Translations under genes and position numbers: made by a program
The notes under the pieces: model-generated
The model's input: the letters and a program-made list of their open reading frames with translations, nothing else
What the model was told of the DNA's origin: nothing
Database searches by the model: none
Assembly (NCBI GenBank): GCA_937125285.1
Contig: CAKZLH010000012.1
Coordinates: 1-56,699 of the forward strand
Origin: an uncultured Balneolaceae bacterium
GTDB taxonomy: Bacteria > Bacteroidota > Rhodothermia > Balneolales > Balneolaceae
Length of the DNA stretch: 56,699 nt
Direction: 5' to 3'
Shown: positions 17,253 through 27,300 of the stretch, piece by piece
How the letters are laid out: each line of letters starts with the position of its first letter
How positions within the stretch are numbered: position 1 is the stretch's first letter

Positions 17253-18182
17253 ATGACAAAACTCTTAGACAATATCCCAACCAAAGAATGGGTGCATTTT
17301 CGAAGAAATTTTTTGGGCGGAAGCGAAATCTGCTCAGCCTTAGGAAAATCGAAGTATCAAACTCCCCTTCAACTATGGATGATTAAAACCGGGCGCATGG
17401 AACCGCAAGGTTCTACTCCGATCACAGAGCTAGGACATATACTAGAACCAGTAATTGCAGAAAAATTCTGTCAGACCACCGGCCTGAAAGTCCGCAATAT
17501 CTCAGATGCTTATGAACATCCGGATTATAGCTTTCTTCGCGGAAACATCGACCGTCAAATCATATCCTCTGAACTTCATGATTCACCCGGTGTACTCGAA
17601 ATAAAGAGCACCAGTTCTATGCGTCTAAAAAGCGAGGAGAACCTGTATCCCCTTAGCTGGGAGTATCAGATTCAGTGGTACATGTTTCTGACTCAGTATA
17701 AGTACAGTTACCTCGCCATAATGGAAAGAGACACCGGTTTCTTTCATGAGCCGATACTTATCCTTCGTAATCAGGAGCTGATTGATGAGCTTTTTGAAAA
17801 AGCGGTGGCATGGTGGAACCGGCATATTATTGCCAATATACCACCTGACCCTACCACAGATACTGATATGCTTTTACTCTACCCTGACAGCATGGAGGGT
17901 AAAACTCTTGAGGCTACTCCTAAAGCCTATGGCTATTACACCGAGCTAAAAGGGGTACGAGATCGTATTTCCGATCTGGAGAAAATGGACGAGCATCTTC
18001 GCATAAAGCTCAAACAGGTTCTTGGAGATTCTGAGCAGTTATTATGTGGAGGTAAGAAACTGATTAGCTGGAAAAACTCAACCCAGAATAGATTGGATAC
18101 AACTGCATTCAAGAAGGCTCACCCCGAGCTGTACAAACAATTCTTAAACCAAATAACAACACGACGGTTTACCGTCAATTAA
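17253..18182 (+). CDS. YqaJ/lambda-type recombination exonuclease
   Basis: 309 residues. LGGSEICSALGKSKYQTPLQLW at the N-terminus, ELGHILEPVIAEKF near 70, and the PD-(D/E)xK core FLRGNIDRQI ... GVLEIKST (about 94-117) with a following Gln-rich helix (WEYQIQWYMFLTQY) are the YqaJ family signature. These are alkaline 5'-3' exonucleases that make single strands for recombination. With the ssDNA-binding-like protein 16 bases downstream it suggests a phage-style recombination module. Confidence 0.92.
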   Translation: MTKLLDNIPTKEWVHFRRNFLGGSEICSALGKSKYQTPLQLWMIKTGRMEPQGSTPITELGHILEPVIAEKFCQTTGLKVRNISDAYEHPDYSFLRGNIDRQIISSELHDSPGVLEIKSTSSMRLKSEENLYPLSWEYQIQWYMFLTQYKYSYLAIMERDTGFFHEPILILRNQELIDELFEKAVAWWNRHIIANIPPDPTTDTDMLLLYPDSMEGKTLEATPKAYGYYTELKGVRDRISDLEKMDEHLRIKLKQVLGDSEQLLCGGKKLISWKNSTQNRLDTTAFKKAHPELYKQFLNQITTRRFTVN

Positions 18183-18197
18183 CTACTGGAGGCAGCA

Positions 18198-18713
18198 ATG
18201 TCTGATTTAATAATTATCGAAGATCCTTCCCAATATCCTATTCCAGATGAAGGTTTACACCATGGGGTGTGCGTGGATGCCATCTCCATTGGACAAGTCG
18301 AAACGCCTTGGGGTTCTAAAGAAAAAGTAAGCTTAATGTTCGAGCTTGAATCCACCGATGAAAACGGAAAACGCTTCGTAGTTGGAAAGCGGTTCACTAA
18401 AAGCTTGAATGAAAAGGCCTCGCTCAGGAAATTTCTTGAGAAGTGGCGGGGTGAAAAATACTCACCTAAGGAACTTCAGGAAGGAATAAATCTGGAGAAC
18501 TATGTGGGTATGAGTGCTACTCTATTTCTGGTACAAAACGAAACAGATGAGCGTACTTACGCAAATATAGAAAGCATCATTCCGTACAAAGATTCTACTA
18601 CTGGTGAAGTCTCTTACTTTGCCCTAAAGCCTTCTGGGGAGTATATTCGGGTTGTCGAACGCCCAGATTATAAACCAGCTGAAGAATTTTCGGCTAATGG
18701 CGTGACTAGTTGA
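18198..18713 (+). CDS. Phage-type ssDNA-binding-like / replication accessory protein
   Basis: 171 residues, start preceded by GGAGG 9 bases upstream. The pattern of a short acidic N-terminus, a beta-rich core (KVSLMFELESTDENGKRF), then KRFTKSLNEKASLRKFLEKW and a second beta segment resembles NGO0469/DUF669-like phage proteins that act with YqaJ exonucleases, probably with an OB fold. The TGA stop is followed at once by a strong terminator, showing that TGA does act as a stop in this element. Family assignment is by pattern only. Confidence 0.7.
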   Translation: MSDLIIIEDPSQYPIPDEGLHHGVCVDAISIGQVETPWGSKEKVSLMFELESTDENGKRFVVGKRFTKSLNEKASLRKFLEKWRGEKYSPKELQEGINLENYVGMSATLFLVQNETDERTYANIESIIPYKDSTTGEVSYFALKPSGEYIRVVERPDYKPAEEFSANGVTS

Positions 18714-18714
18714 G

Positions 18715-18737
18715 GGAGGCCTTCGGGCCTCCTTTTT
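18715..18737. terminator. Bidirectional terminator between convergent genes
   Basis: GGAGGCC-ttcg-GGCCTCC with T5 on the plus strand. It lies between the recombination operon and the stop of the convergent XRE gene. Confidence 0.9.
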
Positions 18738-18978
18738 ATTTCTTATCTAACTCTTTTTCAAGCTCTTGCATTAGGTAGCTTGGTGAAACTTCCAACGCCT
18801 CAGCAATCTTCAAAAATGAATGAATTGTAGGCATCCTTTTTCTGCGTTCAATGAACTCAATCATTGTTCTGTGCAAATCACTGCCTACAGCCAAATCGAA
18901 CTGAGACAATCCTTTCTGATCTCGTTCGCGCTTAATCACAACCGATAAGGCTTCCTGTATTTCTTCCTTTGTATGCAT
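18736..18978 (-). CDS. XRE-family repressor
   Basis: 80 residues, almost entirely a Cro/C1-type HTH: RERDQKGLSQFDLAVGSDLH, then TMIEFIERRKRMPTIHSFLKIAEALEVSP. It is divergent from the lipoprotein gene, and a perfect palindrome lies in the shared promoter region, the likely binding site. It probably controls the lipoprotein operon and itself. No ligand or protease domain is present. Confidence 0.92.
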   Translation of the reverse strand: MHTKEEIQEALSVVIKRERDQKGLSQFDLAVGSDLHRTMIEFIERRKRMPTIHSFLKIAEALEVSPSYLMQELEKELDKK

Positions 18979-19004
18979 GAAGGAACATGCAGGAATTATA
19001 GCCT

Positions 19005-19033
19005 TGACTATCCATACTATCGTATGGATATTA
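19005..19033 (+). promoter_or_regulatory. Promoter with embedded XRE operator
   Basis: TTGACT, 17 bases, ATATTA. The spacer is filled by a perfect 8-4-8 palindrome, ATCCATAC-tatc-GTATGGAT (19010-19029). It lies 25 bases before the lipoprotein ATG and 32 bases upstream of the XRE gene. A repressor bound here would block RNA polymerase directly. Confidence 0.75.
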
Positions 19034-19057
19034 ATCTCAACCTAAACTATAAATAAC

Positions 19058-20254
19058 ATGAAATCATGGAGAACTTCGCAGTACTTAATCGTTCTGCTCT
19101 TACTAATAACCATCTCATGTGAACTTTCAAAAGAAGATGTAGAATCCTACTTGTCACAAGAGAATTATGAGCGTGTTTATGAATACGTTAAAAAGCAGTT
19201 TGTAAATCATACTACTCAGAATAATCCAGCATTTGAATCGGGTCTCATCGGACTGATTTTTTCTAATACTTCATATAGCACAGAATCAATTAATCTTTTA
19301 ACAAGCTCTGAATATCAAGTATCGGATACAGAGCATTTAGCAACCGTTCTTTGGAAGAAAGCCATTGGTAATGAAGCAGAAATTCCAGAAGGTTTACATC
19401 AGTTCTTGTTTAAAAACTATGAAGTATATGGGAGTAACTTAGAAGAAAGCATCATGGAATATTATAATAGTGACTCCCTGTTCCAGCCATTACTTAAAGG
19501 GGAAATACGTTCAATCAGCCTTTGGGATAAACCTGATTACAAGAAACTTGCTTGGCTAGTGTCCTTTACTACCTTGAATGAACCAAGGAATTACGTTAGT
19601 GAAATTCTCGCTCTCAATATTTCGAAACCAACGCTTTCTAAGAATTTTGATGACAGCTTAAAAGCCAATCAAGTCTGGATTGATGATTATTCAACTCGAA
19701 TCGATAGTTTAAACATTGTATTGCCGACAGTTGCACAAAAATACGAGGAGCAATATCCTAAATATGAGGATCTAAATTCAGCTGTTTTCCAAGTGAACTC
19801 ATTTATTGGAGACTTCCAGGATCGCGGAATTAATTACGAGGCGTACGAAGCAACAATTTTTAGTACCAGCGGAGGTGATGATCAAGTTTTCTCTACTGAA
19901 TATGAAACTTTCATCCTTTTAACTACTGAAAAAAGCTTTTCAAATAGAGGTAGGCATCGTTTTTGGTATTATTTGAAGGATGAAATCCCTGTAAGGTTAA
20001 AAGAAGAATATGGTGGTTTTAAAACTACAATGAAGGTAGTTAAACACGTCGGCGAAAGAGAATTTGACGACATCCTAAATAGTAGTACCCAAGTTTCATC
20101 TATCAATTCTAAAATAGAGCTCTATTCAAGATTACTAGATAGTTTCGAATCAGAGAAAGAGAAAATTGAATTTGAGCGTGACACCAAAATCAAAGAATTA
20201 AATTCAGAAATCGAATTACTTGATAAAAAGCTTAAGGCTTGGGCGAATAATTAG
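19058..20254 (+). CDS. Unrecognised lipoprotein with C-terminal coiled coil
   Basis: 398 residues with a signal II peptide (hydrophobic YLIVLLLLITISC, lipid Cys at about 21). The mature part is acidic and helical, with a paired Asp/Tyr-rich middle and a C-terminal coiled coil (about 340-395, ESEKEKIEFERDTKIKELN). It is the first gene behind the XRE-controlled promoter. No family recognised. Membrane-surface cargo under repressor control hints at a defence, stress or entry-exclusion role, but nothing in the sequence proves it. Confidence 0.8.
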   Translation: MKSWRTSQYLIVLLLLITISCELSKEDVESYLSQENYERVYEYVKKQFVNHTTQNNPAFESGLIGLIFSNTSYSTESINLLTSSEYQVSDTEHLATVLWKKAIGNEAEIPEGLHQFLFKNYEVYGSNLEESIMEYYNSDSLFQPLLKGEIRSISLWDKPDYKKLAWLVSFTTLNEPRNYVSEILALNISKPTLSKNFDDSLKANQVWIDDYSTRIDSLNIVLPTVAQKYEEQYPKYEDLNSAVFQVNSFIGDFQDRGINYEAYEATIFSTSGGDDQVFSTEYETFILLTTEKSFSNRGRHRFWYYLKDEIPVRLKEEYGGFKTTMKVVKHVGEREFDDILNSSTQVSSINSKIELYSRLLDSFESEKEKIEFERDTKIKELNSEIELLDKKLKAWANN

Positions 20255-20263
20255 TAGCCCAAA

Positions 20264-20288
20264 AAGAGAAGCTTCGGTTTCTCTTTTA
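20264..20288 (+). terminator. Terminator after the lipoprotein gene
   Basis: AAGAGAAGC-ttcg-GTTTCTCTT with TTTT, 10 bases after the stop. It ends only about 26 bases before the next ATG, as at 17197-17226, so the downstream gene needs partial readthrough or an overlapping promoter. Confidence 0.75.
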
Positions 20289-20313
20289 GCCTCAAAATTC
20301 TAACAACTCAAAC

Positions 20314-20748
20314 ATGTTCAATTTTAGAAAGAAATCCCCTGAAGCCAGCGAAGTCCGAAAAAGTAAATGGTTCAAAAATGCCAAAAGCAAGGCTAAGAAT
20401 TACCTGGATTCACCAGATAAAATTCCGAGCTTAATTGAACGGGCAAAGAAGAAAGCAAAAAAGAAAAGCGGACCACTAAGGGAGGTATGGGAAGGGCTGA
20501 TGACCTTCTTCAGGTTACTCAAAGCTTATGCTAAAAAAGAATACAGGGAAATTCCATGGGAATCTATTGTGTTCATACTGGCCTCTATAATTTATTTTGT
20601 CATGCCTTTTGATCTGATCTCCGATTTTTTACCAGGCGGTTTCATTGATGATGCAAGCCTAATAGCCTGGACATTAGGATCTGTCTCGGTTGATATTGAA
20701 AATTTTAGGCAATGGGAAAAAGAAAAAGGCAGACAAACCGATGAATGA
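20314..20748 (+). CDS. DUF1232 (YkvA-like) membrane protein
   Basis: 144 residues: a very basic N-terminal half (many Lys/Arg to about 70), then the DUF1232 core IPWESIVFILASIIYFVMPFDLISDFLPGGFIDDASLIAWTL with a membrane hairpin and conserved PFDLIPD-like motif. The role of this family is unknown. The end overlaps the next start by 8 bases, so the two are coupled. Confidence 0.85.
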   Translation: MFNFRKKSPEASEVRKSKWFKNAKSKAKNYLDSPDKIPSLIERAKKKAKKKSGPLREVWEGLMTFFRLLKAYAKKEYREIPWESIVFILASIIYFVMPFDLISDFLPGGFIDDASLIAWTLGSVSVDIENFRQWEKEKGRQTDE

Positions 20749-21121
20749 AACTACGAATCAACTCATCATTTCCATGAAAGCCTTCCTATTCTTTGAGGCG
20801 TATGCTCCTAGCGATTTAGATCCCAGTAAGCTTATTTGCAATATCAAAATTGGTGGTGAGGCGTTAGATTCCACTTTAGTTTCGATTGCCCTCAAGAAAT
20901 GGGAAATTCATCACGGTTATAAATTAAAAGCCAACCCCTGGAAGGACAAAAGTATTGAAGAATTAGTGGGGACTGCTCAGAAATTAACTGATGAAGAATA
21001 TCAGACCAATGTTAGCCAGCGAATGGAAGAAATATCAGCGCTTCTATGCCAATATAATGAGCAGTCTAATAGTGAGCATGGGGTACAGGAGAAAGCCGAA
21101 TACCTACTGAATATGAATTAA
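20741..21121 (+). CDS. Unrecognised 126-aa protein coupled to DUF1232
   Basis: The Met at 20741 overlaps the preceding gene's end. The product is soluble, mixed alpha/beta, acidic, with a Trp-containing middle (IHHGYKLKANPWKDK) and a helical C-terminal half. No family recognised. A terminator follows. Confidence 0.65.
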   Translation: MNETTNQLIISMKAFLFFEAYAPSDLDPSKLICNIKIGGEALDSTLVSIALKKWEIHHGYKLKANPWKDKSIEELVGTAQKLTDEEYQTNVSQRMEEISALLCQYNEQSNSEHGVQEKAEYLLNMN

Positions 21122-21199
21122 GCTGTTTCATTGGGTTATGGACAATGTTCAAGTCTGACGAAACCGAAAACTCAAAAGCGCCGGAATCGGATGTTTTAA

Positions 21200-21224
21200 A
21201 GAGAAGTGAGGGCTTCTCTTTTTA
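21200..21224 (+). terminator. Terminator before the defence-like cluster
   Basis: AGAGAAG / CTTCTCT stem with a 6-base loop and TTTTT. The 150 bases after it are AT-rich and should hold the promoter of the large gene, but no clear boxes stood out. Confidence 0.8.
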
Positions 21225-21372
21225 GTTTAAAAGTAAAAGTAATAACCTGCTGGAAAATGGGCTAGTTAAGTTCAAAAGGAATTCCAAGATCTCACCAAAT
21301 ATATTTTCATATTTCATTAAAAAATACTAGATATGAACTTCTAAAATCATATAAAATAATAGTTCAATGTAG

Positions 21373-24300
21373 ATGGCTAGAACTAAAAAAGGAATCAATT
21401 CAGTTAGAGCGTCAAGGGATGGACACGAATATCACGAGAATTGGATAGCTAGAAAATCAATGCAACTACTTCTTCAGGAGGAAAATTTGGTTGGAATAGC
21501 GGTGGAGGGATTAAGTCCAGTCGATGAATTAAAAGCCAAATCAGAAACTGTAGAAATAGCAGATGCAACACTTTACTATGGAGAAAAACCCTCATTTAAA
21601 GAAGCTGAAAAAGTAGTTGTAACACAGTTCAAATATTCAATTTCAAAAAGTGAAGTTGAATTTAGAGCGAGTGATGCTAAGAAAACTATTACGAAATTTG
21701 CTCAAGCATATAAAGATTTGAGTTCAAGGTTTGGACCGGATGAAGTGCATAGTAAGCTTAGTTTTGAACTGATAACTAATCGCCCTATTTATAAGGATTT
21801 TCAAGAAGCTCTTAAAGGAATAGCAAGAAGTGAAACATTAACTGGGGCGGTAAAAAAACAAGCTGAGCAAGTTAAGCGAGTGGTTGATTTAGAAGAGCAG
21901 CAGTTTATACACTTTGTAGAAAGGTGTACAATTGTTGGTTTAACAGGGAACCTATCGGAAATAAAAAAAGATACAGCGAGAACTGTTGTTAATTGGTCTT
22001 CCAGTAACGATGCAATTGCAAGAATAAGATTGGGAGCATTGAGACAACTAGCCAGAGATAAGGCAGGTTATGCGGGATCAAACAACAATATTATTCGAAG
22101 AGTTGATATTTTTGGGTGTTTAGATATTTCGGATGAAGATGAATTATTTCCATGTCCATCAAGTCTTCCAGAAATCAATAAAGTAGTTATACGTAATCAA
22201 CAAGAAAATGCCGTAACGTTCATATCAAAATCGGATACTCCAGTTCTATTAACTGCAAATGGCGGAGTTGGTAAGACAGTTTTTCTATCTAGTCTTAGAG
22301 AACGTTTGTCGCAGGATAATGAGGTACTATTATTTGATTGTTTTGGAGGTGGTACCTACCGATCTCCAGAGGATAGTAGGCATTTACCCAAAAGAGGACT
22401 AGTTCATATTGCAAATACATTAGCATGTAGAAGCTTATGTGATCCAATGTTACCTGGTAACAGTAATTCGGAAGAACTATTTAAAACCTTTAAGAAGCGA
22501 ATAAAGCAAGCTATAAGTGCGATTAAAAAAATCAATTCCAATAGAAATCTGATTCTAATATTGGATGCTATTGACAATGCTGCAGAACATGCTCAAGATA
22601 GGAATGAAGATTCATTTCCTACTCTATTACTAGAAAGTCTGGCCTTTGGTGATAAGATTGAGGGTTTTAAGGTTGTAGTATCCTGTAGACCATATAGGAA
22701 AAAAATATCCATTAGAGAGGGTACGAAAGTAAACGAGTTTGTTCTTTTACCTTTTGATTACTCCGAAACTGAGTTATTCCTAAATAATAATATCAAGAAT
22801 GTAAGTGATGTAGAAGTAAAAGTTGCTTTTGCAAGGTCGGGTGGAAATCCACGAATTCTTGAACATTTGACCAGCAGTGATAGAGGGTTGCTTGATATCT
22901 CTGAAATTCAGAAGACTATTGATTTGAATGATTTAATCAATGAACGAATATCATCCGCGCTTTCTGATATATATAAAAAGGGGTACAAACAAAATGAGAT
23001 CCAACGATTTTTAGCTGGACTTTCAGTTTTACCACCAGCTATACCTATGGATGATTTCGCTGAGATATTTGATATCGAGGAAAGCTTGATAGAAAGTTTT
23101 GCAGCTGATCTCGCTCCATTATTAGAGCGAACTAAATTCGGAATAATATTTAGAGATGAGCCAACAGAAACTTTTGTTAAAAATGAATATGGATCGAGTG
23201 ATAAGTCTCTAAAGTTAGTGGCCGAAAATCTCTTTAAAAAGCAGGAAAAATCAGTTTATGCTACTAGAGCTTTACCTGGACTACTACAAAAAATTGGAGC
23301 TACTGATAAACTTTTCGAACTCGCATTTGATCAAAGATTTCCGAGCTCTGTTTCTAGCTCAACAGGAAAAAGAACAATAAGGCTTTCTAGGCTTAAAGCA
23401 GCACTTAAACAATCATTAAAGGAACAGAATTATAAACAAGTAATTCAGCTAATGGTTGAATTGTCTTCACTTGTTTCAGTAAATCAGAGTGGAACAAATT
23501 ATTTACTTAGTTCTCCCGATTTAACTGCATTATCTAAAGATATACACTCTTTCAGAAGATTGTTTGAGGCCCGAACGAGATGGGGTGGGGCAAGACATTC
23601 TCGTTTAGCAATAGCAAATACTCTTTTAGGGGATTTTCATGAGGCTACAAGAAATATTCAGAATGCAGGAGAATGGGTGCGACATTATGTCGAAAGTGAG
23701 AGGCAAAGAAAAGAAGAAGATGACTACTATCAGAAAGAAGTTCCTAGTCCAGAAAAAATTGATATCGCAGCAATTCCTTTTGGTGAAATTGTTCAAGGCA
23801 ATGTTGACAAAGCTATTTCTTTTATTCGTATTTGGAGGGATTGGTATGCCTATGAGTTTGGAGAATATCTTTTTTCATTTATAAAACAATTTCAAGTTCA
23901 AAATCCAACAGGGGAAAAAGTAGTTGACTCTTTTTTAGACTCTTTATCGAATGAATTCGGTATGCTTACTTCAGCGCTTGCTTTTATTGAACTGGATTCA
24001 AAAAGTTCTAAAAAAATAATCAAAAAGTTAGCTAAGCTTTCAAAAAACTCAAGAGCAAATAGAGAAACAGAGAGAGATTGGAAATGGAAGAACCAATTGC
24101 AGTATGGACTTCTCAAGGTATCTGTATTAGCAACCCTAAATGGTTGTGAAAAAGAAACGCTTCAAATACAAAAGTCAATCAGGACAAAAAGGCCAAGAAC
24201 TTATACATTTTCTTCACACCAGTATTCATACGAGGCAGCTGAATATTTCATTCAGAAAGCAATTATAGCCAATGCACAAAAAAAAGCTTTAAAAAAGAAT

Positions 24301-27300
24301 GATTTTTTACCCGAGGAGTTATGGAGTACTATAAAGGGGAAAAGAATAAAAGAAGCTGACTTTTGGGATAGAGTTAAGGAAGAGATAGAAAACGAATATC
24401 AGATACAAATTAAGAATCTCGAAAATAAAAGAGATGGGGCTTATAATCGTAAAGAAGAGTCAGAGAAGTTTTTGAATACCATTTTCAGTGATCTTTTCAA
24501 CCTTACCGATGCCTTCAAAAACACACTTGATGATTCTCATGACCCAAATCAAGCTTTTATACAGTTTTTAGATAGATGGAAAGAAATTAATAATAAGTCT
24601 AATAATTATATCTCCAGAAATAAAAGTCGCTTTTTTGAACAGTATGGAGCTTCATTAGGTATTTTCACTCTGTGGGTTCGAAAAGACCTAAATCAGGTTG
24701 CAATTGAAAAGTTTATAGTCTGTATTGAAGAGCTTGAATTCAAAAACATTGATCGACTTATATTTATAGTTTCAATTTTGTCAGGTAGGGCTACTTTACA
24801 TGAACTCGCAGGGAAAGTAGCAATAAAAGCGAAAGCGTTAATAGATCAAGAGAGTGATATTGATGAACGTGCCCCATTATGTATAAAATTGAGCCGGGCG
24901 TTATTTATGGCAAGTACCAGTGAAGCAACTGCATTGTACAAACAGGGCTTAGAGCTTATGGACTCAATTGGTTCGGGTGATTATTGGTATATATCCGAAT
25001 TATTACATTTTGTGACAAAACTAAAGGGCGAAGAAATATCTGAGGAGAATGGACATGTACTAACAAATTTATGTGAGTTAAACATGCCCTACGATGAAGA
25101 AAAATTCCCATGGTCTACCTTTGGTATGGCTCTATCAAATGTGATGGGCATGAAAACACTTTCAAAACTATCTAGATGGGATGATAGAGGAAAAATAAGG
25201 TTAGAATATACGTTACGGCCCTTTCTGTATGGCCTTATTTATTATGGAAAAATTTGTCCGGAATTAGCACTTTCGCTTAACCTTTTAACTAACCCTGCTG
25301 AGTTACATGGAAGTGATACGAAAGATTTCGCTATGCTTTTGAAAACTAAGAGCTACTCAAATATGACGGACGTGATTCTTGAATCCTTAAGGCAGTATGA
25401 TATGAATTTAAAAGGGTTTCCTTACGGAGAAACTCTTGAATTCTTCTCTACTGCTATACAGGAAATAGTAGGTTTTGATTCAGAATTGTTCAAAGAATTA
25501 CAACTTAGTTCCGAACACTTTGAAAAGGTACGAATTGAGGAAAATAAAACTAATTATCCCGAAGAACCTCATACCAAATTACCGGGAAGATTAAACGAAA
25601 AAGAACAGGCGAAAAAAAGAGAATTGCTTGATTTGTCTAAATCAATTAATCCAATTGATGCACTTGAAATCAGTAAGGTATTAGAAAAAGCAAATGAACG
25701 AGAATATTTTCATCAAATAAGAGAGTTCTTGGGTCACCTCAGGTTAAAAGTAAGCTTTTCTGATAGAGCAAAGTATATTTCGGTTATAGCTGGAATAGCA
25801 AATCTGGGTTATCATTTAAAAATTTGGGAACTTAAAGCCTGTAAAAAAGAATGGGAACCTTCATCATTAGGTCTTAATGAAAACTTTCAAGAATTATCTG
25901 GCACACTTTTAACACTACATATTGACGAGCTGATTGAGAATGACAGATTTTCAAGTTATGACTTTACAACAATTGCTAAGTTAACAGGTGTAGATCAAAA
26001 AAAATTAACTTTACAACTAGTTCAATTTCTGATAAATAATGAAATCGAGACACCTGGTTCAGCATGGGTATCATTAGCCAGCAATATTTCGGACGAACTA
26101 TCTGAAGGAATAGGACAAAAGTCGCTAGTAAGACTATTACAAAGTAGCGCAATAGAGCTTGCTCGAAATGTAGAAGATGGCGAGTGGACTTCTGAATTAT
26201 ATTTGGAAAATGATGAAGTAGAAGTTTCAGCTAGTCTAATTTGGCATCGCTTAGGATCACCCTATGCCGAAGAAAGATGGAGAGCTGGACACAGCATTCG
26301 TTGTTTAGCAAAATTTAATCGTTGGGATACGATAGAGTCTATTGTAAACAAAGCTCGGAATGAAAAACCAAATTCATTTTTACCATCGGAGTTCAAGTTT
26401 TTTTATCTGCATGCAAAACTATGGCTCTTGATCAGTTTAGCAAGGCTCGCTTTAGACTACCCAGAAGAAATATCTAACTTTGAGGAGTTCCTCTTTTCTT
26501 TTTTACTGGATGATAATGAGTTCCATGTCTTAATGAAAAACTTTGCAGCTAGTGCTTTACTATCGTGTTATAGTAAAGGTGGAATCGAGCTAAGTGAGAA
26601 TCAAGTAGAGGTACTTGAAAATGTGAATCTTTCTATCCTAGATAAGGTCGAATCTAAATTCCCAAAATTCCTTGGAATACATCCTACAAAATCAAAAGAT
26701 ATCTCAATTCCAAATAAAGAATACTTTTTAGATATAGATTTTAGAAAGTACCAGGTTAATCATTTAAGTGATTTATTTGACGTACCATTTTCCATAGTTG
26801 AAGGCTTGGTTATTGAGGTTGCTGATCTACTCGATTCTGAAATTGAGCATATGCATGAAAATAATGGACGACCTAGCCATAGAAGAGACAGGTATCACAG
26901 AATGAGTGATGATTTTCATACTTACGGACAATACATTGGTTGGCATTCATTATTTATTACTGCAGGAATCCTGCTTTCAAAAGTTGCACTAGTAGAGGAT
27001 GAATATGATGAAAATCCTTGGAAAACTTGGTTGAAAGGATACACTCTTTCAAAAGCAGACGGTTTATGGCTATCTGATGGACTTGATAGTATCCCTCTGG
27101 ATACTAAAGTTAATCTTCTGGAGAGGAAAGAGAATATAATATGTCTTACAGGAGATGAAACAATACTTAAGTCTTTATTTGGGATTGAAAATGCAGTCTT
27201 TAAAAAGATTGTAGTTAAGGGCTCTTTTAATTCAGGAGATAATGTTTCTGTTCTTATAAATTCGAGCTTAATCGATCCAAAAGATTCATCAGTATTGATT

